From positions 28,749 through 92,748 of the forward strand of contig NZ_JRGM01000144.1 of the NCBI RefSeq assembly GCF_000764665.1: a stretch of 64,000 nt of DNA, given 5' to 3'. The notes below the pieces were generated by a model, which worked only from the letters and a program-made list of their open reading frames with translations, had not been told where the DNA came from and made no database searches. Numbering within the stretch: position 1 is the first letter of the stretch; every line of letters starts with the position of its first letter. A program made the translations under genes and the position numbers. The DNA is from Aeromonas lacus. Lineage in GTDB: Bacteria; Pseudomonadota; Gammaproteobacteria; Enterobacterales; Aeromonadaceae. This document shows, one piece after another, positions 11,337-22,577 of this stretch.

Positions 11337-12673
11337 TGAGCAATCTCTCGCTGGATTTCTCGTCGGACTTTCGTCCGCTTGCGGCCCGGATGCGGCCGCA
11401 AAACCTCGACCAGTACATAGGTCAGCAGCATATCCTGGGGCCTGACAAGCCCCTGCGCAAAGCGATCCTGGCGGGTCACTGCCACTCGATGATCCTGTGG
11501 GGGCCACCGGGTACCGGCAAGACCACTTTGGCGGAGCTGATGGCTCACTACTGTCAGGCGGAAGTGGAGCGACTCTCGGCGGTCACCTCCGGCATCAAGG
11601 AGATCCGCGCCGCCATCGACAAGGCCAAAGAGAACAGCTGGCGCGGAGTGCGTACCATCCTCTTCGTGGACGAGGTTCACCGCTTCAACAAGAGCCAGCA
11701 GGATGTGTTCCTGCCCCACATCGAAGATGGCACCATCACCTTCATCGGCGCCACCACCGAGAACCCCTCGTTCGAACTCAACAACGCGCTGCTCTCCCGG
11801 GCCCGGGTCTATCTGCTCAAGCGACTGGAGGAGGAGGACATCCTCGCCATGATCGATCAGGCGATGCAGGATCCCCGCGGCCTCAATGATCCGGCCCTTG
11901 CCTTTGCCCCCGGCGTTAAAGAGGCACTGGCCAAGGCGGTGGATGGTGACGGGCGAAAATCCCTCAACTATCTGGAGCTGCTGGCTGACATGGCCGAGCT
12001 TGATGGCAGCGGCCACAAGCTTATCGACAGCGCGCTGCTCGCCGCCGTTGCGGGGGAACATGTGGCCCGCTTCGACAAGGGGGGGGATCACTTCTACGAC
12101 CTCATCTCGGCGGTACACAAATCCATTCGCGGCTCGGCGCCGGATGCGGCGCTCTACTGGTATGCCCGTATGGTGAGTGCCGGCTGCGATCCGCTCTATA
12201 TTGCCCGCCGCTTGCTGGCGATTGCCTCGGAAGATGTGGGCAATGCCGATCCCCGTGCCATGCAGGTGGCGCTATCTGCCTGGGATTGTTTCCACCGCAT
12301 CGGACCGGCGGAAGGGGAGCGGGCCATCGCCCAAGCGATCGTCTACCTCGCCTGTGCGCCCAAGAGCAATGCGGTCTACACCGCCTGGAAGGCGGCGCTC
12401 AATGATGCCAAAAACCTGCCCGACTTCGAGGTTCCGGTGCACCTGCGCAATGCGCCGACCCGGCTGATGAGCGATCTGGGCTATGGTGCCGAGTATCGTT
12501 ACGCCCACGACGAACCGGGCGCTTACGCCGCAGGCGAGGAGTATTTCCCGCCCGAGCTTGCCGGCAAGCAGTACTATCAGCCGACCGATCGTGGTCTTGA
12601 AAAACAGATCGGCCAGAAGCTCGATTATCTCCATGAGCTGGATCGACAGAGCCCGCAAAAACGGGGCCGATAG
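11336..12673 (+). CDS. rarA: Replication-associated recombination protein RarA (MgsA)
   Basis: AAA+ ATPase of the clamp-loader/RuvB superfamily acting at stalled replication forks. The 445-residue protein has Walker [10 protein letters not shown] (about residue 56), Walker [12 protein letters not shown], sensor 1 [12 protein letters not shown], the arginine finger LLSRARVY, and the C-terminal tetramerisation domain ([13 protein letters not shown]). The start codon overlaps the lolA stop. Context lolA-rarA-serS is the same as in E. coli. Confidence 0.96.
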   Translation: MSNLSLDFSSDFRPLAARMRPQNLDQYIGQQHILGPDKPLRKAILAGHCHSMILWGPPGTGKTTLAELMAHYCQAEVERLSAVTSGIKEIRAAIDKAKENSWRGVRTILFVDEVHRFNKSQQDVFLPHIEDGTITFIGATTENPSFELNNALLSRARVYLLKRLEEEDILAMIDQAMQDPRGLNDPALAFAPGVKEALAKAVDGDGRKSLNYLELLADMAELDGSGHKLIDSALLAAVAGEHVARFDKGGDHFYDLISAVHKSIRGSAPDAALYWYARMVSAGCDPLYIARRLLAIASEDVGNADPRAMQVALSAWDCFHRIGPAEGERAIAQAIVYLACAPKSNAVYTAWKAALNDAKNLPDFEVPVHLRNAPTRLMSDLGYGAEYRYAHDEPGAYAAGEEYFPPELAGKQYYQPTDRGLEKQIGQKLDYLHELDRQSPQKRGR

Positions 12674-14258
<1,585 letters not shown>

Positions 14259-14273
14259 GTTCACGCTGCTGAC

Positions 14274-14304
14274 CACAACGCCATGGCATCGCCATGGCGT
14301 TGTG
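14274..14304 (+). terminator. Hairpin downstream of serS
   Basis: A perfect 14-bp stem (14274-14287 with 14291-14304) and three-base loop just after serS. There is no T-run, so termination may be weak or the hairpin may protect the 3' end. Confidence 0.6.
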
Positions 14305-14393
14305 CATTCTGGTGCCGGGCAACCGTTTTAGTGCTGAAAAAAAGCGGCTTTTCGGCGCTGCTTTGAACAGTTAACACATTTTTATCAAGCAAT

Positions 14394-14409
14394 GCGCAAT
14401 CGTTTTTGT
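14394..14409. promoter_or_regulatory. Candidate PurR operator upstream of cvpA-purF
   Basis: GCGCAATCGTTTTTGT matches the PurR consensus ANGCAANCGNTTNCNT except at the first base and at the C before the last variable base. It lies 36 bases before cvpA, the position where PurR controls cvpA-purF in E. coli. Confidence 0.6.
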
Positions 14410-14445
14410 TAGACTGCGCCGCAATTTCGCAGGACATCTTTTTCT

Positions 14446-14934
14446 ATGGTCTGGATTGATTACGCCATCATCGGCATCGTCGGTTTTTCTGCTCTCATCA
14501 GCCTGGTGCGCGGCTTCGTCAAAGAGGCCATGTCTCTCGTCACCTGGTTCGTTGCCTTCTTTATTGCCAGCCACTTCTATCCTGATCTCGCCGCCTATTT
14601 TACCTCTTTCTCCGATGCGCTGGTGCGCAATGGTCTGGCCATCGCGGCCCTGTTCGTGGCAACCCTGATCCTGGGCAGCGTGGTGAACTATGTGGTGGGT
14701 CTGCTGGTGGACAAGACGGGGCTCTCCGGTACCGATCGGGTGCTAGGGGTCTGCTTCGGCGCAATTCGCGGGGTACTGATCGTCAGTGCCCTGCTTTTCT
14801 TCATGGATACCTTCACCAGCCTCTCCCAGAGTGACTGGTGGGCGGCATCCAAGCTGGTGCCGGAGTTCAAGCCGGTGATCCAGTGGTTTTTCGGGTTCAT
14901 GCTGAACTCTTCGAGTTTTCTTAAACAGGTATAG
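14446..14934 (+). CDS. cvpA: Colicin V production / membrane protein CvpA
   Basis: Inner-membrane protein of the CvpA family, needed for colicin V production in E. coli and linked to envelope stress and bile tolerance; its molecular role is not settled. 162 residues with four predicted membrane helices (for example YAIIGIVGFSALISLV, LVTWFVAFFIASHF, AIAALFVATLILGSVV, GVLIVSALLFFM). It lies 21 bases before purF and behind a PurR-type box, as in E. coli, so the two genes are very likely one PurR-controlled operon. Confidence 0.94.
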   Translation: MVWIDYAIIGIVGFSALISLVRGFVKEAMSLVTWFVAFFIASHFYPDLAAYFTSFSDALVRNGLAIAALFVATLILGSVVNYVVGLLVDKTGLSGTDRVLGVCFGAIRGVLIVSALLFFMDTFTSLSQSDWWAASKLVPEFKPVIQWFFGFMLNSSSFLKQV

Positions 14935-14955
14935 CGACTTCGAGGTAGCAAATAC

Positions 14956-16476
14956 ATGTGTGGTATTGTCGGTATAGTAGGCACCACTCCCGTCAATCAG
15001 GCCCTCTACGACGCCTTGACGGTGTTGCAGCACAGGGGACAGGATGCCGCCGGGATTGTGACCATTGACAGTGGGAACTTCCGGCAACGCAAGGCCAATG
15101 GTCTGGTCAAGGACGTGTTTGAAGTGCGCCACATGCAGCGCCTGCAAGGGAACATCGGCATCGGTCATGTCAGATATCCCACCGCAGGCAGCTCCAGTGC
15201 CGCAGAAGCCCAACCTTTTTATGTCAACTCTCCTTACGGGATCGTGCTTGCCCACAACGGCAACCTGACCAACGCCAAGGAGCTCAAGGAGCAGCAGTTC
15301 CGTGTCGCGCGCCGTCACATCAACACCACTTCGGATTCCGAAGTGCTGTTGAACGTGCTGGCTCACGAGCTGGACCGCTGTGACAAGATGGCGCTGGCGC
15401 CCGCGGATATCTTCGCTGCAGTGCGCAAGACCCATCAGCAGATCCGCGGTGCCTATGCCGTGGTGGCGCTGGTCATTGGCCACGGCCTCATCGGGTTCCG
15501 TGATCCCAACGGCATTCGCCCGCTGGTGCTTGGTCGTCGTCAGGATGAGCAGGGGCAGGTGGAGTACATGCTCGCCTCCGAGAGCGTGGCGCTCGATGCC
15601 ATCGGTTTCGAGACGGTGCGTGACATCGCGCCGGGCGAGGCCATCTACATCACCGAGCAGGGCCAGCTCTTCTCCGAGCAGTGTGCGGAGAACCCGCAGA
15701 TGAGCTCGTGCATCTTCGAATATGTCTATTTTGCCCGTCCCGATTCGTGCATCGACAAGGTGTCGGTCTACGCCGCCCGTCTCAATATGGGTCGCAAGCT
15801 GGGTCAGAAGATTGCCCGCGAGTGGGAAGATCTCGATGTGGACGTGGTCATCCCCATCCCCGAGACCTCCTGCGACGTGGCGCTGGAGATCGCCCACACC
15901 CTGGATCTGCCGTACCGTCAGGGCTTCGTGAAAAACCGCTATATCGGCCGCACCTTCATCATGCCGGGCCAGACCCAGCGCAAGAAGTCGGTACGCCGCA
16001 AGCTCAACGCCATCAGCTCCGAGTTCAAGGGCAAGAAGGTGTTGCTGGTGGATGACTCCATCGTACGGGGTACCACCTCGGAACAGATTATCCAGATGGC
16101 CCGTGAAGCAGGGGCTGCCAAGGTCTACTTCGCTTCGGCAGCGCCGGAAATTCGCTTCCCCAACGTCTACGGTATCGACATGCCCACCGCCAACGAGCTG
16201 ATCGCCCACGGTCGCGAAGTGGAAGAGGTGTGCAAGCTTATTGGCGCTGATGGCCTCATCTTCCAGGATCTGGAAGATCTGGAAGCGGCGGTGCGGGAGA
16301 TCAACCCCGAGCTGCGCCACTTCGAGACCTCGGTGTTCAACGGCCACTATGTCACTTCCGATGTGGATCAATCCTACCTTGACCACCTCAATGCCCTGCG
16401 CAGCGACGACAGCAAGGCTGTGCGCGAGTGGCAGGAAGGGACCAGCAATCTGGAAATTTTTAACGAAGGTAGTTAA
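14956..16476 (+). CDS. purF: Amidophosphoribosyltransferase
   Basis: First committed step of purine synthesis: PRPP plus glutamine to phosphoribosylamine. The 506-residue protein starts MCGIVGIVG, so C2 is the glutamine amidotransferase nucleophile after Met removal. The N-terminal glutaminase has [20 protein letters not shown] and AHNGNLTNA. The C-terminal phosphoribosyltransferase has [13 protein letters not shown] and the PRPP loop [17 protein letters not shown]. Second gene of cvpA-purF, ending in a strong terminator. Confidence 0.98.
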   Translation: MCGIVGIVGTTPVNQALYDALTVLQHRGQDAAGIVTIDSGNFRQRKANGLVKDVFEVRHMQRLQGNIGIGHVRYPTAGSSSAAEAQPFYVNSPYGIVLAHNGNLTNAKELKEQQFRVARRHINTTSDSEVLLNVLAHELDRCDKMALAPADIFAAVRKTHQQIRGAYAVVALVIGHGLIGFRDPNGIRPLVLGRRQDEQGQVEYMLASESVALDAIGFETVRDIAPGEAIYITEQGQLFSEQCAENPQMSSCIFEYVYFARPDSCIDKVSVYAARLNMGRKLGQKIAREWEDLDVDVVIPIPETSCDVALEIAHTLDLPYRQGFVKNRYIGRTFIMPGQTQRKKSVRRKLNAISSEFKGKKVLLVDDSIVRGTTSEQIIQMAREAGAAKVYFASAAPEIRFPNVYGIDMPTANELIAHGREVEEVCKLIGADGLIFQDLEDLEAAVREINPELRHFETSVFNGHYVTSDVDQSYLDHLNALRSDDSKAVREWQEGTSNLEIFNEGS

Positions 16477-16506
16477 ACGTTTTCCTTCTGGCTGGTGTGC
16501 ATAACG

Positions 16507-16538
16507 CAATGGGAGCCTTGGCTCCCATTGTTGTTTTT
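16507..16538 (+). terminator. Terminator downstream of purF
   Basis: An 11-bp stem (16507-16517 with 16520-16530), two-base loop, then TTGTTTTT. Confidence 0.85.
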
Positions 16539-16671
16539 GCTGGGAGATGACGAAAGGGGAGAGATGGCATCTGTTTGAAAAAACAGCGCTTATCTTGCCA
16601 GATATGGGCATGCAACGGCTGATCCGCTAGCATAGGGCCACTTTTCTCATACGCCTTTAACGAGAGTTCAG

Positions 16672-17430
16672 ATGGATGATCTGCTAGCCCCCGTGCGCCA
16701 GTTCTTGCAGTGTGAAACCCCTGACGAGTGGGTAGAGATGGCGCGGGATCCGGCCCGTTTGCCAACCCTGCTTATCGATCACGCCAACTGTGAAACCAAG
16801 GCTGCACTTACCGCTCACAGCCTGGTACGCCGCTACTGTCTGCCCAAGGGCAAGCGTCATCTGCTGCCCAAACTGGAGTTTTATCGCGAGCTGGACGCCA
16901 TTCCGGAGAAGGCCGAGATCTTGGGCAAGCGCACCATGGGCGAGTCTGATCGCTCGGTCTTTGCCGAGCTGGAGCGCAATCCGCTGCTATTTCCCATGGT
17001 GCGACTCATTCAGGAGGAGTTGCACCACTTCGAGCAGGTGCTGGAGATCATGCAGGCTCGCGGCATCGAGTACGGTCCGGTCACCGCTTCTCGCTATGCC
17101 CGGGAACTGATGCAGCATGTGCGCACCCATGAGCCCGCCACCATTGTCGACAAGATGATCATCGGTGCCTATATCGAGGCGCGCTCCTGCGAGCGTTTTG
17201 CCAAGCTTGCCCCCCATCTGGATGAGGAGCTGGGCCGCTTCTACGTCTCCCTGCTGCGCTCCGAGGCGCGTCACTATCAGGATTACCTCGCGCTGGCCGC
17301 GCAGTATGCGGGGGAGGACATCAGCGAACGGGTCGCCTACTTTGGCAAGCTGGAAGCCGAGCTTATCTCGTCGCCAGATCCCCAGTTCCGGTTTCATAGC
17401 GGCCTCCCTGTCACATCTGACAGTTGTTGA
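16672..17430 (+). CDS. miaE: tRNA-(ms2io6A) hydroxylase MiaE
   Basis: MiaE is a non-heme diiron monooxygenase that hydroxylates the isopentenyl group of ms2i6A at tRNA position 37. The 252-residue protein is all-helical with ferritin-like iron ligands: HANCETKAALTAHSL, EELHHFEQVLEIM and ARSCERFAKLAPH, plus SEARHYQDYL. Length and motifs fit the MiaE family. MiaE is patchily distributed (Salmonella, Pseudomonas, Aeromonas; absent from E. coli). Single-gene unit with its own terminator. Confidence 0.92.
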   Translation: MDDLLAPVRQFLQCETPDEWVEMARDPARLPTLLIDHANCETKAALTAHSLVRRYCLPKGKRHLLPKLEFYRELDAIPEKAEILGKRTMGESDRSVFAELERNPLLFPMVRLIQEELHHFEQVLEIMQARGIEYGPVTASRYARELMQHVRTHEPATIVDKMIIGAYIEARSCERFAKLAPHLDEELGRFYVSLLRSEARHYQDYLALAAQYAGEDISERVAYFGKLEAELISSPDPQFRFHSGLPVTSDSC

Positions 17431-17498
17431 CGTACAGGGGGCCAACTACTATTGCCCTGTTCCTACTACGAGCGACAAGTAGTTACTTTTGAGCGCAA

Positions 17499-17526
17499 TT
17501 CCCGGCCTTGAGCCGGGATTTTTTTA
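17499..17526 (+). terminator. Terminator downstream of miaE
   Basis: Stem TCCCGGC with GCCGGGA around CTTGA, followed by seven T. Confidence 0.9.
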
Positions 17527-17656
17527 TCCTCCGCTTTAGTTCATTGTCAGCACCTCTGTTGAATTTTCACTCATTTTTCCCGTGCGCCCGCCAATTTATG
17601 TGGCGCCGTGCCTCCGTTTTTTATGGCGATAAAGTGGCCATTCAGGCGGCGCGAGC

Positions 17657-18373
<717 letters not shown>

Positions 18374-18416
18374 GCGTTACTGCCGGCACAGTCCCCTGGG
18401 CCATCAGGCAAATGAT

Positions 18417-18442
18417 AAAAAGGGCCCAGCGGGCCCTTTTTT
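18417..18442 (+). terminator. Terminator between adk and hemH
   Basis: A-run, GGGCCC stem (18422-18427 with 18431-18436), three-base loop and six T. hemH starts only 30 bases later, so hemH must rely on read-through or a promoter within this short spacer. Confidence 0.9.
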
Positions 18443-18471
18443 GCATCATGACAGATAGACAGGAAGCCAAT

Positions 18472-19446
18472 GTGACCACGAAAACCGGAATCTTGCTGGT
18501 CAATCTGGGTACCCCAGCCGCCCCCACCACCACCGCCGTCAAAGCGTTTCTCAGCCAGTTCCTGCACGATCCCCGGGTCGTCGATCTGCCACGCTACCTC
18601 TGGTGCCCGTTGCTCCACTTCATCATTCTGCCAACCCGCTCGCCCAAGGTGGCAAAGCTCTATCAGCAGGTGTGGACCGAGCAGGGTTCGCCACTGATGG
18701 TGATCAGCAAACAGCAGCGGGCAGCGCTGGAGCAGGAGCTCAAGCGTGAAGGGGTCGATGTACCGGTCGAGCTCGCCATGACCTATGGTTCCCCTTCTCT
18801 GGAGGAGGGGTGGCAGGCACTCAAGGCCAAGGGGGTCAACCGGGTGATCCTGTTGCCGCTCTATCCGCAATATTCGGTCAGTACCACGGCATCCGTGTTC
18901 GATGCCTGGGGCCGGGCGATGAAGCATGAGCGCAACCTGCCTGTGGTGCGGCTCATTCGCGATTACCATGCCCACCCCGAGTACATTCAGGCGCTGGCGA
19001 TGAGCGTGCGTCGCCACTGGGAGCAGCATGGCAGGGGCGAACATCTGCTGATGTCGTTTCACGGTATTCCCGAGCGCTATGAGAACGAAGGGGATCCCTA
19101 TGGCCACCAGTGTCGCCATACTGCCACGCTGCTGGCCGAGGCGCTCGGGCTGGAGGCAGGGCAGTGGACGGCCAGCTTCCAGTCCCGCTTTGGCAAGGAG
19201 GAGTGGCTGAAGCCCTACACCGACGTGACCATTGCGGGCCTGCCGGCTACCGGGATTAAGCGGCTCGATGTGATTTGCCCCGCCTTTGCCGCCGACTGCC
19301 TTGAAACCCTTGAGGAAATTCAGGTACAGAACCGAGAGATCTTCATGGAGGCCGGTGGCGAGCGGTTTGAATATATTCCGGCCCTCAACAGCGATCAGGC
19401 CCACATCAGGATGATGGTCTCGCTCATTTGCCGCGAATTGGCATGA
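18472..19446 (+). CDS. hemH: Ferrochelatase
   Basis: Inserts ferrous iron into protoporphyrin IX, the last step of heme synthesis. The GTG at 18472 has AGGAAG five bases upstream and gives 324 residues (E. coli 320). The upstream in-frame ATG at 18448 sits right on the adk terminator T-run without a ribosome site, so it is less likely. Motifs: LLVNLGTPAAP, MTYGSPSLEEG, LLPLYPQYSVSTTASVFDAW (as LLPLYPQYS), MSFHGIPERYENEGDPYGHQ with the metal-site His, and PAFAADCLETLEEI with the catalytic Glu. Confidence 0.95.
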   Translation: MTTKTGILLVNLGTPAAPTTTAVKAFLSQFLHDPRVVDLPRYLWCPLLHFIILPTRSPKVAKLYQQVWTEQGSPLMVISKQQRAALEQELKREGVDVPVELAMTYGSPSLEEGWQALKAKGVNRVILLPLYPQYSVSTTASVFDAWGRAMKHERNLPVVRLIRDYHAHPEYIQALAMSVRRHWEQHGRGEHLLMSFHGIPERYENEGDPYGHQCRHTATLLAEALGLEAGQWTASFQSRFGKEEWLKPYTDVTIAGLPATGIKRLDVICPAFAADCLETLEEIQVQNREIFMEAGGERFEYIPALNSDQAHIRMMVSLICRELA

Positions 19447-19480
19447 GTGGCCGGCAGCCAGTCAAACAAGGAGTCGTCTT

Positions 19481-19873
19481 ATGGTGCATATCACGCTGAT
19501 TTACGCAGGCCTGCTGGGGCTGCTGTTTTTGGGGCTCTCCTTCTGGGTGGTCAGACGCCGTGCCCAGTTCGGGGTGATGATAGGGCAGGGGGAAGCCCCT
19601 GAGTTGTTGGCGGCGATCCGGGCTCACGGCAACTTTGCCGAGTATGTACCGCTGACCCTGTTGCTGATGGCCTTGAGTGAAATGGCCGGTGACAGCGCAC
19701 TCTTGCTGCATGCCGGCGGCATCATGCTGCTGGCCGGTCGCGTACTGCATGCCATTGGCATCCAGATCCCGCGAGCTCCCAATGTGCCCCGTTTCGTTGG
19801 CACCTTGCTGTTCTGGCTATCCCTCGCACTGTTCTCAGGGTTGACCCTTTTTCACGGCTTGCTCAACGGGTGA
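19481..19873 (+). CDS. MAPEG-family membrane protein
   Basis: Member of the membrane-associated eicosanoid/glutathione metabolism family (YecN-like). 130 residues with four predicted helices; family signature GQGEAPELLAAIRAHGNFAEYVPL is present in the first half (GEAPELLAAIRAHGNFAEY), and GRVLHAIGI in the second. Bacterial members may act as glutathione transferases, but the substrate is unknown. It follows hemH by 34 bases and may be co-transcribed; it ends in a strong terminator. Confidence 0.85.
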   Translation: MVHITLIYAGLLGLLFLGLSFWVVRRRAQFGVMIGQGEAPELLAAIRAHGNFAEYVPLTLLLMALSEMAGDSALLLHAGGIMLLAGRVLHAIGIQIPRAPNVPRFVGTLLFWLSLALFSGLTLFHGLLNG

Positions 19874-19896
19874 ATTATCCCTCTGAATCGCGTGTC

Positions 19897-19927
19897 AAAA
19901 ACCACCCGCTTTCGGGTGGTTTTTTTG
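19897..19927 (+). terminator. Terminator after the MAPEG gene
   Basis: Stem AAACCACCCG with CGGGTGGTTT around a CTTT loop, preceded by A-run and followed by seven T. Confidence 0.9.
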
Positions 19928-19935
19928 TGGTTAAA

Positions 19936-19951
19936 GAGCAAACGTTTTTCC
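19936..19951. promoter_or_regulatory. Possible PurR box upstream of gsk
   Basis: The core GCAAACGTTT (19938-19947) matches the centre of the PurR palindrome; the outer positions fit less well. It lies about 115 bases before gsk, a purine salvage gene. Confidence 0.4.
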
Positions 19952-20061
19952 TCGCAACCCTTGTCTATACTGACTCCATTATTTAAACAGAGCGACTTTT
20001 CGGTGCGACAGATTGTGTTAAAATCCCGCCCCTCTTTCCCCCAGAGCACAAGAACATTGCC

Positions 20062-21366
20062 ATGAAATTTCCCGGTCAGCGCAAGTCCAAACACTACTTT
20101 CCTGTGGATCGTCGTGATCCCCTCATCTCCCAGAGTGCGGTGCTTTCGGAGCGGGGCAAGGCCTATGTGGTCGGGATTGACCAGACGCTGGTCGACATCG
20201 AAGCCCATGTCGATCTGGCGTTTCTCGAGCGTTATGGCTTGAGCCGTGGCCACTCCATGCTCATCTCCGATGAAGTGGCCGAGCAGATCTACGACGAGCT
20301 CAAGAGCAACAACATGGTAGTGAGCGAATTTGCCGGTGGCACCATCGGCAACACCATGCACAACTACTCGGTGCTGGCTGATTCCCACTCCATCCTGCTT
20401 GGCGTCATGAGCCAGGATATCCGCATCGGCAGCTACGCCTATCGTTACCTCTGCAATACCTCCTCTCGCGTCAACCTCGACTACCTGCAGCCGGTAGACG
20501 GCCCTGTCGGTCGCTGCTTTACCTTCATCACCGAAGGGGGCGAGCGCAGCTTTGGCATCAACGCCGGCAAGATGGATCATCTGGATGTAGAGCACATCCC
20601 CGAAGAGATCATCAAGGAGTCCTCCGCTCTGGTCATCACCGCCTATCTGGTGCGCGGTGAAGATGGCACCCCCATGAAAGATGCCGCCATGGCCGCGGTG
20701 CGTTATGCCCGCGAGGCCGGTGTGCCGGTGGTGCTGACCCTGGGTACCCGTTTCGTCATCGAGTCCGATCCCCAGTGGTGGCGTGACTTCATCAGCGAAA
20801 ACGTCACCGTGCTCGCCATGAACGAGGAAGAGGGCGAGGCCCTGACCGGTTTCTCCGATCCGCTGGCCGCAGCCGACAAGGCGCTCGACTGGGCTGACAT
20901 GGTGCTTTGTACCGCCGGTCCGGTGGGGCTTTATATGGCGGCCTACACCGAAGATGACTTCAAGCGCGAGACCACCTTGCCGCTGCTGCCCGGGGTTATC
21001 CCCGAGTTCAACATGTACGAGTTCAGCCGCCCCATGGCGCGGGCCAAGTGCCGCAAGCCGGTGCGGATCTACTCCCATATCTCTCCCTACATGGGCGGGC
21101 CGGAGAAGATCAAGAACACCAACGGGGCAGGGGATGGCGCGCTTTCCGCCGTGCTGCACGACATGGTGGCCAACTCCTATCACCGGATGAATGTACCCAA
21201 CTCTGCCAAGCACATCTCCGAGTTCCTGACCTACTCTTCGCTCTCCCAGGTGTGCAAGTACGCCAACCGGGTGAGTTACGAGGTGCTGGCCCAGAGCAGC
21301 CCACGTCTCTCTCGCGGTCTGCCGGAGAAAGAGGACAGTCTGGAAGAGGTTTACTGGGAGCGTTGA
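20062..21366 (+). CDS. gsk: Inosine-guanosine kinase
   Basis: Phosphorylates inosine and guanosine to IMP and GMP in purine salvage. The 434-residue protein equals E. coli Gsk in length and aligns throughout: MKFPGQRKSKHYFPV, VVGIDQTLVDIEA, GGTIGNTMHNYSVLADSHS, and the PfkB-family C-terminal motif NTNGAGDGALSAVLHD with the catalytic Asp. Single-gene unit with a terminator; a GCAAACGTTT motif upstream suggests PurR control. Confidence 0.97.
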   Translation: MKFPGQRKSKHYFPVDRRDPLISQSAVLSERGKAYVVGIDQTLVDIEAHVDLAFLERYGLSRGHSMLISDEVAEQIYDELKSNNMVVSEFAGGTIGNTMHNYSVLADSHSILLGVMSQDIRIGSYAYRYLCNTSSRVNLDYLQPVDGPVGRCFTFITEGGERSFGINAGKMDHLDVEHIPEEIIKESSALVITAYLVRGEDGTPMKDAAMAAVRYAREAGVPVVLTLGTRFVIESDPQWWRDFISENVTVLAMNEEEGEALTGFSDPLAAADKALDWADMVLCTAGPVGLYMAAYTEDDFKRETTLPLLPGVIPEFNMYEFSRPMARAKCRKPVRIYSHISPYMGGPEKIKNTNGAGDGALSAVLHDMVANSYHRMNVPNSAKHISEFLTYSSLSQVCKYANRVSYEVLAQSSPRLSRGLPEKEDSLEEVYWER

Positions 21367-21412
21367 TCCCGAATTGTTGCAAAACACCGCCATTGGCAGA
21401 CGTTTTGACGTG

Positions 21413-21438
21413 AAAAGGGGCCTTTAGGCCCCTTTTTT
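21413..21438 (+). terminator. Terminator downstream of gsk
   Basis: Stem AAAAGGGGCC (21413-21422) with GGCCCCTTTT, TTTA loop, extended T-run. Confidence 0.9.
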
Positions 21439-21546
21439 CCATCAATAACCCCAATATGCTTGAGTCCATGTCGCTTTTGCGACACCATTTGGCCACCGCA
21501 TTGCCGGCCGGCAATGCCGCCGCACCTGAGAAAATGAGAGAGCCCC

Positions 21547-21909
21547 ATGAGCATGCTTACCGAGAACCTTGACGCCAATTTCCAACTTTTTATCGAACAA
21601 GTCCGCGAGTCGGGTCAGGTGTGGGGCCTGCGCTATGGTGAGGACTGGGTGGTCTGCCGCTCTGCCGAGTTTGAAGATGCCGACGTCATGCCGCTCTGGT
21701 CTGCCGAAGAAGATGCCCGTTTGCACTGCGTGGACGAGTGGGCCGATTACGAGCCGGAAGTGATCGATCTGGAAGAGTTTCTCGATATCTGGATCAACGA
21801 TCTGGACGAAGACGATGTGCTGGTCGGCCCGAACTGGAACGCTGATTTGGAAGGCCAGGAGCTCGAACCCATTGAGCTGGCCAAAGCGCTGGTTGAACTG
21901 GACGCTTGA
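21547..21909 (+). CDS. DUF2750 domain protein
   Basis: A very acidic 120-residue cytoplasmic protein of the DUF2750 family, recognised by QVWGLRYGEDWVVCRSAEFED, split here as QVWGLRYGEDWVVC and SAEFEDADVMPLWS, then LHCVDEWADYEPE, LEEFLDIW and LVGPNWNADLEG. Function unknown. The ATG at 21547 follows GAGAGAG; a second ATG six bases on would also work. It stands alone between the gsk terminator and an uncharacterised gene. Confidence 0.8.
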   Translation: MSMLTENLDANFQLFIEQVRESGQVWGLRYGEDWVVCRSAEFEDADVMPLWSAEEDARLHCVDEWADYEPEVIDLEEFLDIWINDLDEDDVLVGPNWNADLEGQELEPIELAKALVELDA

Positions 21910-22082
21910 AAGCGCCTCCATTGATGGTCTGAACGTACAGAGCATCAAGATAGAGACCGGTATCCTCACGGATGCCGGTCTTTTTTATGGTCGAATGGCC
22001 ACGTTGATGAGTTAAATGCCAATTTGCCTTTGCACCTCGTCGGGGGATGGTCCATCATCAACCTTTTGCCATGGGGGGCGCC

Positions 22083-22577
22083 ATGTTTCTATTCGATGTC
22101 GCAGGTGCGACGGGAGGACGGGCCAGCATCCGCATTCAGGCGCTGGACTGGGCACAATCCGGGCCGGTCATTTTCCAGTGTGACGATGATGCACTGGCGG
22201 TCGTGCTGCTGAGCGGCTGTCGCTGCGACTCGGTCGGTTTCTTCAATTTGCTGGCTGGCTGCAAACCGCTCTATGTCGAGCAGTGGCTTGCCTATCTGCA
22301 AGAGAGTGGCCGTATCGGCAAGTGGAGTTTCCAGACCGAAAGCCCGGCCGACAGCCACTATCTGGCAAGAGCCGGTCTGGATAATGAGGAGTTGAATACC
22401 CTGCTGGCACAGGTTTATCAGGTGGCGGGGTTCAATCGCCTGCAGATCAACCGCTACCTCAAGAACCGCCACAACCCCACCACCCTGGCTACCCGTTACG
22501 ATCAGAAAGAGCTGGAGCGTTATCGCCAGCTCAACGAGATCATTCTGACTCTGTTGAAGTTGAAACATCCTCAGTAA
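22083..22577 (+). CDS. Hypothetical cytoplasmic protein
   Basis: An ORF of 164 residues from the ATG at 22083 (an upstream GTG at 22047 would add 12). I do not recognise a family. It is soluble, has a cysteine-containing segment (LLSGCRCDSVGFFNLLAGC) and a basic, tyrosine-rich C-terminal half (INRYLKNRHNPTTLATRYDQ, ELERYRQLNEIILTLLKLK) that may be helical. Its 3' end overlaps the convergent GGDEF-EAL gene by 38 bases. GC-rich coding pattern like its neighbours supports a real gene. Confidence 0.6.
   Translation: MFLFDVAGATGGRASIRIQALDWAQSGPVIFQCDDDALAVVLLSGCRCDSVGFFNLLAGCKPLYVEQWLAYLQESGRIGKWSFQTESPADSHYLARAGLDNEELNTLLAQVYQVAGFNRLQINRYLKNRHNPTTLATRYDQKELERYRQLNEIILTLLKLKHPQ

Noticed and set aside
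17405..17423. CCTGTCACATCTGACAG near the miaE 3' end, nearly repeated at 62863-62879
   Set aside because: Two copies of a short palindromic string, one inside a coding region, with no shared context; could be chance.
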